Source: Lentisphaera profundi
Lineage (GTDB): Bacteria > Verrucomicrobiota > Lentisphaeria > Lentisphaerales > Lentisphaeraceae
Length of the DNA stretch: 64,000 nucleotides
Assembly (NCBI RefSeq): GCF_028728065.1
Contig: NZ_CP117812.1
Span: 2,108,001 to 2,172,000 of the forward strand
Direction: 5' to 3'
Below, one piece after another: positions 26,487 to 34,844 of this stretch. The notes under the pieces were generated by a model. The model did no database searches and was not told where the DNA came from. It saw only the letters and a program-made list of their open reading frames with translations. The position numbers and the translations under genes were made by a program. The first letter of the stretch is position 1. Every line of letters starts with the position of its first letter.

Positions 26487-27389
26487 TTAACTCTTTACAA
26501 TTCCAATGCCTTGACTCGTAAGCGCATGATTTAAAGCATCTTTTAAGTTGGAGTTTGTTCGTATACTTCCGACATCAATACCAAGCTCAACAATGGTTTG
26601 TGCAATCGCGGGAGAAATACCTGAAAAAGTACATTCACAGCCCATGAGACGAGTCGCTTTACTTATCTTAATCAAGTGATTGGCAACGGCAGTATCAACC
26701 ACTGCGACACCACTAATATCCAAAATACAGATTCGCGCTTGTGTCTGCGCTATTTTGGATAAAATTGAATTCATCACATCCTGACTTCTCTTGGAATCGA
26801 TAATCCCGACTAAGGGCAACATCAATATATCATCCCAAATCTCAGTCACGGGAGTCGACATTTCCATCAGTGCTTGACTTTGTTTAGAAATTGTTTTGTT
26901 GGTCATAAAGCTAAAGGCTTCGACTACAATCATCGTATCGAGATGAACCATTTTCGTAAAGGCTCGACAAACTGCATCTAAATCTTGTTTGCATTTAGAT
27001 GCTAAAATCCTTTTTATCCATAAAAATAAGGAATGATCTACGGCTACAAAGTACGCAGATAGCGACAAGCCTATTCTCGCATGAGTCAAGCCTATCTTTT
27101 CACGACTCAGAACATAGTCCTCATCAATTTTGGCCAACAAAAATTCCTGCCAATACCTACGCTGCATATTTTTAACTTGCTGTAAAAGTTGCTTGTCTGA
27201 GAAAAATATCGTGAACTCTTGCGACTTTTCTAACCACACATAAAAGTCAGCAATAAAGTCATCTAAATGATCCGCTAAGTCTTTACCTGCTGCTTGAATC
27301 AGTTCGATATCTTCCGAACTTATCTGAAAAAGCTCCAGTAATTCTTGCGATTTATAATTACAAATGGTGTCACTATGCTTACTAATCAT
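26487..27389 (-). CDS. rsbR: RsbR-like sensor with heme-globin domain and STAS domain
   Basis: A 300-aa protein. Residues about 10-165 form a globin-coupled-sensor domain: LFQISSEDIELI, then MQRRYWQEFLL, and the proximal-His helix KIGLTHARIGLSLSAYF with His103 as likely heme ligand. Residues about 181-296 form an RsbR-type STAS domain with the phospho-threonine segment VVDTAVA (Thr233) and the second site SIRTNSNL (Thr278). RsbR paralogues form the stressosome core with RsbS; globin versions in Vibrio and Chromobacterium bind heme and oxygen. The ORF opens at an upstream TTG, but the ATG at 27389, preceded by GGGGAT, is chosen. It is first in the six-gene operon. Confidence 0.9.
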   Translation of the reverse strand: MISKHSDTICNYKSQELLELFQISSEDIELIQAAGKDLADHLDDFIADFYVWLEKSQEFTIFFSDKQLLQQVKNMQRRYWQEFLLAKIDEDYVLSREKIGLTHARIGLSLSAYFVAVDHSLFLWIKRILASKCKQDLDAVCRAFTKMVHLDTMIVVEAFSFMTNKTISKQSQALMEMSTPVTEIWDDILMLPLVGIIDSKRSQDVMNSILSKIAQTQARICILDISGVAVVDTAVANHLIKISKATRLMGCECTFSGISPAIAQTIVELGIDVGSIRTNSNLKDALNHALTSQGIGIVKS

Positions 27390-27814
27390 TTCTATCCCCA
27401 ATTATTTAAATATCTCACACTATATCCTCTGCTAGTTGAGAAGAAGCTTCTATCATAATTACAGAAGCAACAATTCATTGACTTTTTATTAAATCTGAGA
27501 TAAATGCATTAAAAAACCCCCCCTCATGATCAAGCTTAGATACTCTTAAGTATTGAGCAAGTAGTTCAGGAATTTTATTTTTACACGAATAAAACAGCAT
27601 CGATCATTGTAATTGTGTCACCATTAGCAAGTAAAAATCAACTTATCACTCAGATAAAAAGGCCTCTCGAAAAACGCTAAGCTTTATTAATCGCCCCTCA
27701 AAAACTCACTTAATTTTTCATTCAAATATTTAGTGGTGATTTGGTGTTGATAATCCCTTGCTTTTCATTACATTGTGCGGAAACTAATTGATCTATTTTA
27801 AAGGAATAAATATT
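27390..27814. other. Divergent regulatory region between stressosome operon and argG
   Basis: No gene was found in these 425 bases. It carries the divergent promoters. A candidate argG promoter is listed separately. On the stressosome side no clean -35/-10 pair was seen; a palindrome AGAAGCTTCT lies at about 27442-27451. An A6C7 tract at about 27511-27523 is notable but unexplained. Confidence 0.4.
27747..27774 (+). promoter_or_regulatory. Candidate sigma-70 promoter for argG
   Basis: TTGATA at 27747-27752 and TACATT at 27769-27774 with 16-base spacing. It would give a leader of about 35 bases before the argG ATG, which has AAAGGAATA upstream. Confidence 0.4.
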
Positions 27815-29050
27815 ATGTTGCTCAAAGACTTAAAAGGCAAAAAAATCGGCATCTGTGTATCAGGTGGACTCGATTCAAAAACTGTTACAAAAAGACTCAT
27901 GGAAGAAGGCCTCGACGTTATCTGCTTCAGTGCTGACCTCGCCCAGCCTGATGAAAAAGACATTAACGATATCATCACCAAGATGGAACCTTGTGGCGCT
28001 CCAACATATATCGTTGACGTTAAAGATGACATGGCTGAAATCTGCTACGAAACTATTAAAGCTTCTGCTACTTATGACGGTGGCTACTGGAACACAACTG
28101 GTATTGCTCGTGCTGTAACAGTTCGTGGTATCGTTCGCGCCATGCAAGAGCATGGTGTTGAGGTTCTTTGTCACGGTGCAACGGGTCGTGGCAATGATCA
28201 AATGCGTTTCGAACGTTACACTCGTGCTCTCGCACCAGAAATGGGCGTTTACGCTCCTTGGCGTGATCCTGAGCTCCTTGAACAATTCCCTGGCCGTACA
28301 GAAATGGCTGACTACTTAGCTCAATTCGACATCCCTGCAGTCATTGGCATGAAGAAAAAATACTCCACTGATGCAAATCTTGCAGGACTTTCACACGAAG
28401 CAGAAGACCTCGAAGAACTCGAAACATCTTGCCTTATCGTGGAACCAACTATGGGCGTATGGCCCGCTGACGCTCCCGATAAAATCGAAAATGTCACACT
28501 CACTTTTCAGCATGGCTATTGCACGACAATCAATGGCGAGAAAGTCTCACCATTGCAAGCCATGGAAAAAGCCAATGAAATCGCTGGCCGCAATGGCGTT
28601 TGGATGAAAAATGCTTTAGAGAATCGTATCATTGGTACTAAATCTCGCGGTGTTTACGAAGCTCCTGGAATGGTACTTCTCCACGCTGGCCTAGAGAATA
28701 TCCTTCAAGCCACTCTTGATCGCAATTCCTTCTCACTCTACAAGCAAATGGGAGATTTAATCTCTAACCTTGTCTATGATGGTCGTTACTACGATAAATC
28801 ATGCCAAGCTGCTCGCGCGGCTATCGACACTCTCACTGAGTCTGCTGAAGGCGAAGTTACACTAGGTCTTTACAAAGGAAATGTCTTTTTCCAGAGTATG
28901 ACCGATATCTACGCTTCACTTTACAATGAAGCTGATAGCTCAATGGAAGCTTCTGACGGATTAAATCCTGCTTCGAGTCAAGGTTTTGCAGATATCATTT
29001 CTGTGGAAACTGCGGCCCTCGCAAAAGCTGGTCAATTCGACGACTGCTAA
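27815..29050 (+). CDS. argG: Argininosuccinate synthase
   Basis: A 411-aa ATP-pyrophosphatase-type ligase that joins citrulline and aspartate in arginine synthesis. The N-terminal PP-loop is VSGGLDSKT (15-23), where most homologues have AYSGGLDTS; GRGNDQMRFE supplies the citrulline/aspartate site. The remainder matches the family through FGRYY-like VYDGRYYDKSC. The start is the ATG at 27815, which has a good SD, rather than the TTG at 27788. A CoaB-like gene follows after three bases and is probably cotranscribed. Confidence 0.95.
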   Translation: MLLKDLKGKKIGICVSGGLDSKTVTKRLMEEGLDVICFSADLAQPDEKDINDIITKMEPCGAPTYIVDVKDDMAEICYETIKASATYDGGYWNTTGIARAVTVRGIVRAMQEHGVEVLCHGATGRGNDQMRFERYTRALAPEMGVYAPWRDPELLEQFPGRTEMADYLAQFDIPAVIGMKKKYSTDANLAGLSHEAEDLEELETSCLIVEPTMGVWPADAPDKIENVTLTFQHGYCTTINGEKVSPLQAMEKANEIAGRNGVWMKNALENRIIGTKSRGVYEAPGMVLLHAGLENILQATLDRNSFSLYKQMGDLISNLVYDGRYYDKSCQAARAAIDTLTESAEGEVTLGLYKGNVFFQSMTDIYASLYNEADSSMEASDGLNPASSQGFADIISVETAALAKAGQFDDC

Positions 29051-29053
29051 TTT

Positions 29054-29710
29054 ATGAGTCTCGCTGGAAAAAATATTCTCGTCACGGCCGGGCCCACTTG
29101 GACTGCCGTTGATCGTGTACGAGTCCTCACCTCGGTTTTTTCCGGTGAAACAGGTTTACGCATTGCCCGCTCTCTTAAGGATCAAGGTGCAAAAGTCACA
29201 CTCTTTATGGGACCGGGCCGCGCAAAATTTCAGACCACAGACTGGACTGAAATGAATATTGAACAATTCTTTTACTACGACGAACTCGATAGCTTACTCA
29301 AAACTACTGAGCTTAAACAATTTGATGCTATCTTGCATTCATCTGCCGTATCTGACTTCCAATCAAGTGATGTTTACCAAGGCAAAAAGAGTTCAAAAAG
29401 CGGATTTAACATCCCCTTAATCCCCACAGAAAAACTCGTCGATAAAATTCGCACGGCGAGTCCAGATAGCTTCTTAGTAAAATTCAAACTTCAGGTCGGC
29501 CTAAGCCGCCAAGAGCTCCACGACATTGCCCTTAATTCACTCAAAGCCTCCGATGCACAACTCATTGTCGCTAACAATTTGGATGAAATGGATGGCGAAA
29601 CTCATCAAACTTACCTGATTGATCCTCAAGGGCAATCAACTCCTGCGTCCACAAAAACGAGTCTTTGCGAACATTTAATCTCTCGTTTAATTAGCGCACT
29701 TAATCACTAA
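29054..29710 (+). CDS. CoaB-like phosphopantothenoylcysteine synthetase domain protein
   Basis: A 218-aa protein with the DFP/CoaB fold: LVTAGPTWTAVDRVRVLTS at the nucleotide-binding N-terminus, SSAVSDF in the middle, and KFKL...ADAQLIVANNLDEM at the 4'-phosphopantothenate/CTP region. In most bacteria this domain is fused to CoaC (phosphopantothenoylcysteine decarboxylase); here it stands alone. The role would be ligation of Cys to phosphopantothenate in coenzyme A synthesis, provided coaC is elsewhere. It follows argG by three bases. Confidence 0.82.
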   Translation: MSLAGKNILVTAGPTWTAVDRVRVLTSVFSGETGLRIARSLKDQGAKVTLFMGPGRAKFQTTDWTEMNIEQFFYYDELDSLLKTTELKQFDAILHSSAVSDFQSSDVYQGKKSSKSGFNIPLIPTEKLVDKIRTASPDSFLVKFKLQVGLSRQELHDIALNSLKASDAQLIVANNLDEMDGETHQTYLIDPQGQSTPASTKTSLCEHLISRLISALNH

Positions 29711-29909
29711 GCTCGCAAAAAACCTAATCCTTCAGTGATTACTGTCCGCTTTCTAAGGGGCACTTTTTTCAGCAAGCTTATAAATTTACTAAGTAGCTAA
29801 GATATCGACTTGAAGCATCTTAGGCAGGCACTTATTCTAATAATCAATTGAATGAGCTTTTATGGCTCACTAATAAGACAACGATCAAAACCACTTGGAG
29901 GATCATAAC

Positions 29910-30392
29910 ATGTCTAACGAAAAAATTTACGTCGGCGGTGCCAAGGAAACTAACGGTAATTTCGGTTCATTTCACCGTATCTCATTTTCTAAAGCTGATT
30001 TAGATATTCTAATGAGTAATCTAAACGCCAAAGGTTACGTTAACCTCAATATGAATAAGCGTCGCCAGCCTAGTCAATATGGACAAACTCATAGCTTAAC
30101 TATCGATACTTGGGAACCTAATCAAGGCCAAGGACAAGCCCAGGGACAAGGTTTCCAACAAGCAGCTCCACAGGCTCAAGGTTTTCAACAAGCAGCTCCA
30201 CAGGCTCAAGGCTTTCAACAAGCAGCTCCGCAAGCCCAAGGTTTTCAACAAGCAACTCCACAAAATCAAGGTTTTCAGCAAGCAGCTCCACAAAGCTCAA
30301 ATGACATGGCTGACCTCAACCATTCACGTCCCCCAGTGAGTGACATGCCTAATTTTGATGATATCAATGATCCTGAAGACTGCCCGTTCTAA
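29910..30392 (+). CDS. Small protein with Gln/Pro repeats and SSB-like acidic C-terminal tail
   Basis: A 160-aa protein starting at the ATG preceded by GGAGG (the longer ORF begins 15 bases earlier). Residues 1-66 form a compact domain of unknown family (GSFHRISFSKADLDILMSN, THSLTIDTW). Residues 67-130 are Gly/Gln-rich with five GFQQAAPQAQ-type repeats. The C-terminus is DDINDPEDCPF, an acidic tail ending in Pro-Phe like the DDDIPF tip by which SSB recruits DNA repair and replication proteins. The domain order (compact N-domain, disordered linker, acidic tip) is that of SSB, but no SSB OB-fold signature was recognised. It is a single gene with its own terminator. Confidence 0.75.
   Translation: MSNEKIYVGGAKETNGNFGSFHRISFSKADLDILMSNLNAKGYVNLNMNKRRQPSQYGQTHSLTIDTWEPNQGQGQAQGQGFQQAAPQAQGFQQAAPQAQGFQQAAPQAQGFQQATPQNQGFQQAAPQSSNDMADLNHSRPPVSDMPNFDDINDPEDCPF
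30150..30299 (+). repeat. Five 30-bp in-frame repeats (GFQQAAPQAQ)
   Basis: Five tandem 30-bp units, about 80-95% identical, encoding GFQQAAPQAQ and variants (GFQQATPQNQ, GFQQAAPQSS) in the linker of the SSB-tailed protein. Confidence 0.9.
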
Positions 30393-30410
30393 GAATCTTT
30401 TCATTATCAT

Positions 30411-30445
30411 AAAAAAAGCAGATCATAATGATCTGCTTTTTTTTT
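30411..30445 (+). terminator. Rho-independent terminator after SSB-tailed protein
   Basis: Stem AAAAAGCAGATCA with TGATCTGCTTTTT, then a long T-run. The A-run on the left also makes it usable by the convergent minus-strand lipoprotein gene. Confidence 0.88.
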
Positions 30446-30462
30446 GTCTCTGTAGAATATAC

Positions 30463-30630
30463 TTACTCTTGATCCTTAGCCTTAGCACAACATTCTTTTG
30501 TGCAATCCTCTGAACAAGTACTTTGATGTTCTTTTTCACAGGATCTAAATGGGCACGATTCACAACTTGTCATTAAAGTCGACATAGTAACTAATGACAC
30601 CATTAGCGCTAACTTAGTAAAATATTTCAT
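30463..30630 (-). CDS. Small Cys-rich lipoprotein (55 aa)
   Basis: A 55-aa protein; the longer ORF begins at 30711, but the ATG at 30628-30630 is preceded by AAGGGA and gives a clear lipoprotein signal (lipobox LMTSC, Cys23). The mature peptide has six further cysteines (CPF, SC, TC, DC, ECC) and many Lys/Glu. It resembles the 48-aa lipoprotein at 253-399 in size and design, although the Cys spacing differs. The family is unknown; metal binding is possible. It shares a bidirectional terminator with the converging gene. Confidence 0.68.
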   Translation of the reverse strand: MKYFTKLALMVSLVTMSTLMTSCESCPFRSCEKEHQSTCSEDCTKECCAKAKDQE

Positions 30631-30779
30631 AATAAAAATCCCTTGCTCTGGTTTAGATGAAATAATAAAAGACGAGGAGAGAGACAAGTCAAATATTATT
30701 TGACTCAACAATGGATTTATTCATTCGCCAATACTGGCGCACATCAACTCAATAAAGAATCTTGCTCAATAACGTAAGC

Positions 30780-32342
30780 TTAACCCTTGAGGATTTTATA
30801 CTCAATGGCATCAATCAAAGCTTTCCAAGTAGCCTCAATTAGGTTAGCAGAGACTCCTAAAGTCCCCCAAGTCTTTTTGCCATCAGTCGTCTCAATCAAG
30901 ACGCGAACATTGGAAGAGGTTCCTTTTTCAGAATTAAGGACACGCACTTTATAATCAGTTAGAAATGTCGAGCTAAGCTGTGGGAAATGAACTTCGAGAA
31001 CTTTGCGTAAAGCTTTATTCAAGGCATCCACTGGACCTTCACCTTCTGCCGCCGTATGATAAATCGTGCCATTGACATCTACTTTTACCGTAGCTTCAAC
31101 GATCACTTCTTCATCATGACCTCGCTTCTCGTCAATCACTCGAAAACCCAACAACTCAAAAGAGCGATCAAATAAACCAAGTTTACGACGCATCAAGAGT
31201 TCAAAACTAGCTTCACCCTCTTCGAAAGTGAAACCCATCTTCTCTAGTTCTTTGGTGCGCTGAACGAGCGATTTTAGCTTCGGATCCTTGGGGTCAATTT
31301 CGATTCCAAATTTCTCTGCTTTATAAATTAAGTTTGATAAGCCACTCTGATCAGAGATCGTCACTTCCTGCTTATTACCCACTAATTCCGGACGAATATG
31401 TTCGTATGTTTCGGGGTTCTTCAAAATGGCAGAAACGTGAACTCCACCTTTATGGGCAAAGGCATTTTTTCCAACATAGGCCTGGCTATCAATAGGTGAC
31501 AAATTCGCGATTTCGTAAACGTGATGAGACAAAGAGCTTAAAGCCTGCAATTGCTCATCACTTACAATATCCGCACCCATTTTTAATTTCAGTGAAGGAA
31601 TAATAGAACACAAATTAGCATTGCCACAACGCTCACCAAAACCATTTATCGTGCCCTGAACTTGTACCGCACCATGTTTCACCGCCGTCAAAGAATTAGC
31701 TACCGCTAACTCACAATCATTATGTGCATGAATCCCTAGAGCTGTACTAAGCTGTGGCTTAATCGCTTCTATGATTTCTGATACTTCAAAAGGCATCGTT
31801 CCACCATTGGTATCACACAGAACCAAGACTTCAGCTCCACCTGCTTCCGCTGCCTGAAGACATTTGATTGCATATTCAGGATTGCGTTTATAACCATCAA
31901 AAAAGTGCTCTGCATCAAAGAAAACTTCTAATCCTGATTTCTTTAAGTAGGCAATCGAACTCTCAATCACATCTAAATTTTCTTCGAGACTGATCTTCAA
32001 AGCTTCATGAACATGCAAATCCCAGCTCTTGCCAAAGATGCAGGCTACCGGAGCGCCAGATTGAACGATTTTATTAAGAAAAACATCTTCTTCCGCTGAG
32101 TTACTCGCGCGACGTGTAGAACCAAAAGCCACCATCTTAGCATTTTTTAATTCAACATTCTTAATCTCTTTAAAAAAGGCTTCCACTTTGGGGCTGGCTC
32201 CTGGCCAACCACCCTCAATATAGCTCACTCCATTCGCATCAAGAAGTTTAGCAATCTTGATCTTATCTTCTACGGTAAATGAAATTCCTTTTCCTTGCTG
32301 ACCATCTCTGAGTGTCGTATCGAATATTTTTACGTCGTGCAT
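30780..32342 (-). CDS. cimA: (R)-citramalate synthase
   Basis: A 520-aa enzyme of the citramalate/isopropylmalate synthase family. The N-terminal TIM barrel starts FDTTLRDGQQGKGISFT, has IEGGWPGASPK, HAHNDCELA (metal ligands) and GTINGFGERCGNANL; from about residue 385 it carries the LeuA-type C-terminal regulatory domain (SSTFLTDYKVRVL, IEATWKAL). GGWPG and its overall length point to the CimA type, which condenses acetyl-CoA and pyruvate to (R)-citramalate, an entry to isoleucine, rather than LeuA. A single-gene unit on the minus strand. Confidence 0.92.
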   Translation of the reverse strand: MHDVKIFDTTLRDGQQGKGISFTVEDKIKIAKLLDANGVSYIEGGWPGASPKVEAFFKEIKNVELKNAKMVAFGSTRRASNSAEEDVFLNKIVQSGAPVACIFGKSWDLHVHEALKISLEENLDVIESSIAYLKKSGLEVFFDAEHFFDGYKRNPEYAIKCLQAAEAGGAEVLVLCDTNGGTMPFEVSEIIEAIKPQLSTALGIHAHNDCELAVANSLTAVKHGAVQVQGTINGFGERCGNANLCSIIPSLKLKMGADIVSDEQLQALSSLSHHVYEIANLSPIDSQAYVGKNAFAHKGGVHVSAILKNPETYEHIRPELVGNKQEVTISDQSGLSNLIYKAEKFGIEIDPKDPKLKSLVQRTKELEKMGFTFEEGEASFELLMRRKLGLFDRSFELLGFRVIDEKRGHDEEVIVEATVKVDVNGTIYHTAAEGEGPVDALNKALRKVLEVHFPQLSSTFLTDYKVRVLNSEKGTSSNVRVLIETTDGKKTWGTLGVSANLIEATWKALIDAIEYKILKG

Positions 32343-32537
32343 AATCTTGAACCTAAAATTTTTGCGGAGTTCGCGAAAGTTGAAATTTTTCTCGCGTATA
32401 ATAGCACATATTCTAAAAAGGGCGAATTAATCACCCCGTCTATCGACTCTTAGGAAAGACTAAATTCTTCTCAAAAATTTTGCGATTCATTGTCAATTAT
32501 ACATTATTTTATACGTAGTAGAAAAAAAGGATTAGTC

Positions 32538-33980
32538 ATGGCTTCCAAATTTCCCAAGCTTCAAAAACTCACCTATAAAGTCCTCGGCGAACCGCCTTCC
32601 GTTGCTAAAAATGTTTTCGAACAAGTCGCTACGCGCAATGCCTATGAAATATTAGGTCAGAGTGCCCACATGAACGATGACGATTTTCTCGATAAAGTTT
32701 CTCGTGCATGTTTTGAATTTTTCTGGCATGAAGCTTCCCCGATCACGGGTATCACTGCCGATAATTTAAACCGACCCGTGACTTATAGTACTGCCTCCAT
32801 AGGCTTTGGCCTTAGTGCGATGATTGTCGCTGCTGAACGTGGCTATCGAAGTCGGAGCGATATTGAGCAGCGCGTAGAAACCACCATGGAATCCTTAAGT
32901 AAAACATTAACCAAAGATGGCATGTTTTATCATTTTCTTGATGAAAATTCTCAGCCTACTACCGATGGCTATGAGACCGCTATTTCTACAGTCGACACAG
33001 GCCTATTACTCATGGGAGCCATCACTGTTGGCGAGTACTTTGGAGGAAAGATAAAAGATTATGCGGAGCAACTCCTCGAGCAATGTAACTGGTCGGCTTT
33101 TACTGATCACGAACATAAACAAGTATTTATGGCATGGGAACCAGACTCCAAAGAAGAACTCGATGGCATAGGAAAGTTTCATCCTGTTCGTTGGGATTAT
33201 TTTAGTGATGAAGCCATGATTTGTAATTTATTAGGAAGCGCCAATCCAAACAAAGACTTTGCGCTCCCCGCAGAGTATTTTTATCATTGGGAACGGAATA
33301 AGGGACAGTACCACCCCGCTACTCCAGGCTATGAATCTACCGATGAATTCGTCTATAGTTACAGTGGCGCACTTTTTACCTATCAATTCGCCCACCTTTG
33401 GGTGAACTTTCAAGAACTTGGCGCCGATCAACCTCAAAAATTTAATCTCCCAGATGTTCCCGCAATTAATTGGTACGACAACTCTTCAGCGGCAACGCAA
33501 GCGGCATGGCTTGTAGCCCTAGACAATGCTCAAGCCTCTAAAACTTACGGACCCTTTGGCTGGGGTTTCACTGCCCACACTTCGCTTCAAGGCTACAATG
33601 TCGGTGCTATACTACCCCGTGGCGAGCAGAACCTACCCTTTTTACTCAATGGAGAAATCGCCCCCTACGGAGCAGGAACATGTATCATGTTTGATCCTGA
33701 GAAAGTTATTAAGACGCTGCGTTACTATTATGGCTTACAGGATGATTCAGGAAAAAAAGTCGTATGGAATGATTCCGACCACAAGCCCTATGGCTTCTAT
33801 GACGCCTTTAATTTGGACAATGGTTATGTCGCCCAACAATATTTAGGTATTGACCTAGGCCCCATGCTTTTAGCGATTGAAAACCATCGCAGTGGTCTCA
33901 TTCAAAAAACCTTCATGAAGAATAAACATATTCAGCGATCCCTCAAAGCCATTGGATTCGCCAATTTAAGTCAGGATTAA
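32538..33980 (+). CDS. GH144-like glucoamylase-family protein (probable beta-1,2-glucan hydrolase)
   Basis: A 480-aa protein that matches the glycoamylase Pfam family (PF10091): FEFFWHEASPITGIT, TASIGFGLSAMIVAAERGY, FYHFLDENS and the aromatic-rich KTYGPFGWGFTAHTS / YGFYDAFNLDNGYV blocks of an (alpha/alpha)6 barrel. Characterised relatives include GH144 and GH162 beta-1,2-glucanases. No signal peptide is evident, so it would act inside the cell. The ORF opens at a TTG 48 bases upstream; the ATG with AAGGA is chosen. It converges with the AraC/PAS regulator, the two stops overlapping by four bases. Confidence 0.82.
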   Translation: MASKFPKLQKLTYKVLGEPPSVAKNVFEQVATRNAYEILGQSAHMNDDDFLDKVSRACFEFFWHEASPITGITADNLNRPVTYSTASIGFGLSAMIVAAERGYRSRSDIEQRVETTMESLSKTLTKDGMFYHFLDENSQPTTDGYETAISTVDTGLLLMGAITVGEYFGGKIKDYAEQLLEQCNWSAFTDHEHKQVFMAWEPDSKEELDGIGKFHPVRWDYFSDEAMICNLLGSANPNKDFALPAEYFYHWERNKGQYHPATPGYESTDEFVYSYSGALFTYQFAHLWVNFQELGADQPQKFNLPDVPAINWYDNSSAATQAAWLVALDNAQASKTYGPFGWGFTAHTSLQGYNVGAILPRGEQNLPFLLNGEIAPYGAGTCIMFDPEKVIKTLRYYYGLQDDSGKKVVWNDSDHKPYGFYDAFNLDNGYVAQQYLGIDLGPMLLAIENHRSGLIQKTFMKNKHIQRSLKAIGFANLSQD

Positions 33981-34699
33981 ATATATTTTTTTCGATAAGC
34001 CCCAGGGGTTAAACCCTGTTGTTTTTTGAATTGACGTGTGAATACACTCTGATCATAAAAACCTACTTTTAAAGCGACTTCAGAGATTCCCATTTTTGAC
34101 TTCAGCAAATAATTACAAGCATGCTGAATACGTGTCTTCATGATATAATCTTGTGGGCTTGTCAGGAAAGTTTTTTTGAATTTTCGCTCAAATTGGCGCA
34201 CCGATAAATGGGAAAGATCGGCACATATTTCTACAGAAAAACTTTTCATGTAGTTATTTTCCATGTACTCCACGCCAGGAGCTATATCCAAATAAGGCTG
34301 CAGATTTTTTTGGGATTTCCCAAAATTTTGGCTCGTCCCCATTAAGCCCACCAAATCACCCTGATGACTAAATAAGGGGATCTTTGTTGTCACCACCCAT
34401 TCTACTCTACCATGGCGATTCCGTACTAATTCAATGATATTTGTCTGAGGTACCTTTTCCCTAAAAAGGTCTTCATCGGATTTTATATAATTTTCCGCCA
34501 ACTTCGGCCCAAAGACTTCATGATCCGTACGCCCCAGAACTTCCTCCAGCTTAGATGCGCCATAAGCCTGTATCGCTTCATCATTTACATGCATAAAACG
34601 CCCCTGCATATCCTTGACAAAAACTTGTACACCAGGCAAATTATTAAATAATAGCTTTATTGATTCGTCTAACTTTACTCGATCCCAAAAACTATCCAT
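33977..34699 (-). CDS. AraC-family transcription regulator with PAS sensor domain
   Basis: A 240-aa regulator. Residues about 5-120 form a PAS domain (VFVKDMQGRFMHVNDEAIQAYG, then GRVEWVVTTKIPLF). Residues 135-240 form an AraC-type double helix-turn-helix (LSVRQFERKFKKTF, ISEVALKVGFYDQSVFTRQFKKQQGLTPGAYRKKY). The PAS fusion is unusual, as most AraC regulators have a cupin effector domain. It is divergent from the Gfo/Idh/MocA and isomerase genes, 145 bases apart, so it probably controls that pair. Confidence 0.88.
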   Translation of the reverse strand: MDSFWDRVKLDESIKLLFNNLPGVQVFVKDMQGRFMHVNDEAIQAYGASKLEEVLGRTDHEVFGPKLAENYIKSDEDLFREKVPQTNIIELVRNRHGRVEWVVTTKIPLFSHQGDLVGLMGTSQNFGKSQKNLQPYLDIAPGVEYMENNYMKSFSVEICADLSHLSVRQFERKFKKTFLTSPQDYIMKTRIQHACNYLLKSKMGISEVALKVGFYDQSVFTRQFKKQQGLTPGAYRKKYI

Positions 34700-34770
34700 A
34701 ATTACCTAACTAAAATTAACCAGTATAAAAAACATGCGTAAATGTCGGCATCATACAAAAAAACGCCTTC

Positions 34771-34800
34771 TTACAACAATAATATGGCTTCTAGTAGTAT
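34771..34800 (+). promoter_or_regulatory. Candidate promoter of the oxidoreductase - isomerase operon
   Basis: TTACAA at 34771-34776 and TAGTAT at 34795-34800 with 18-base spacing, in the divergent region opposite the AraC/PAS gene. Only a moderate consensus match. Confidence 0.3.
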
Positions 34801-34844
34801 TACACTCGTAAAGATAACAAAAATTCCTAAATATGGAGAATAAC

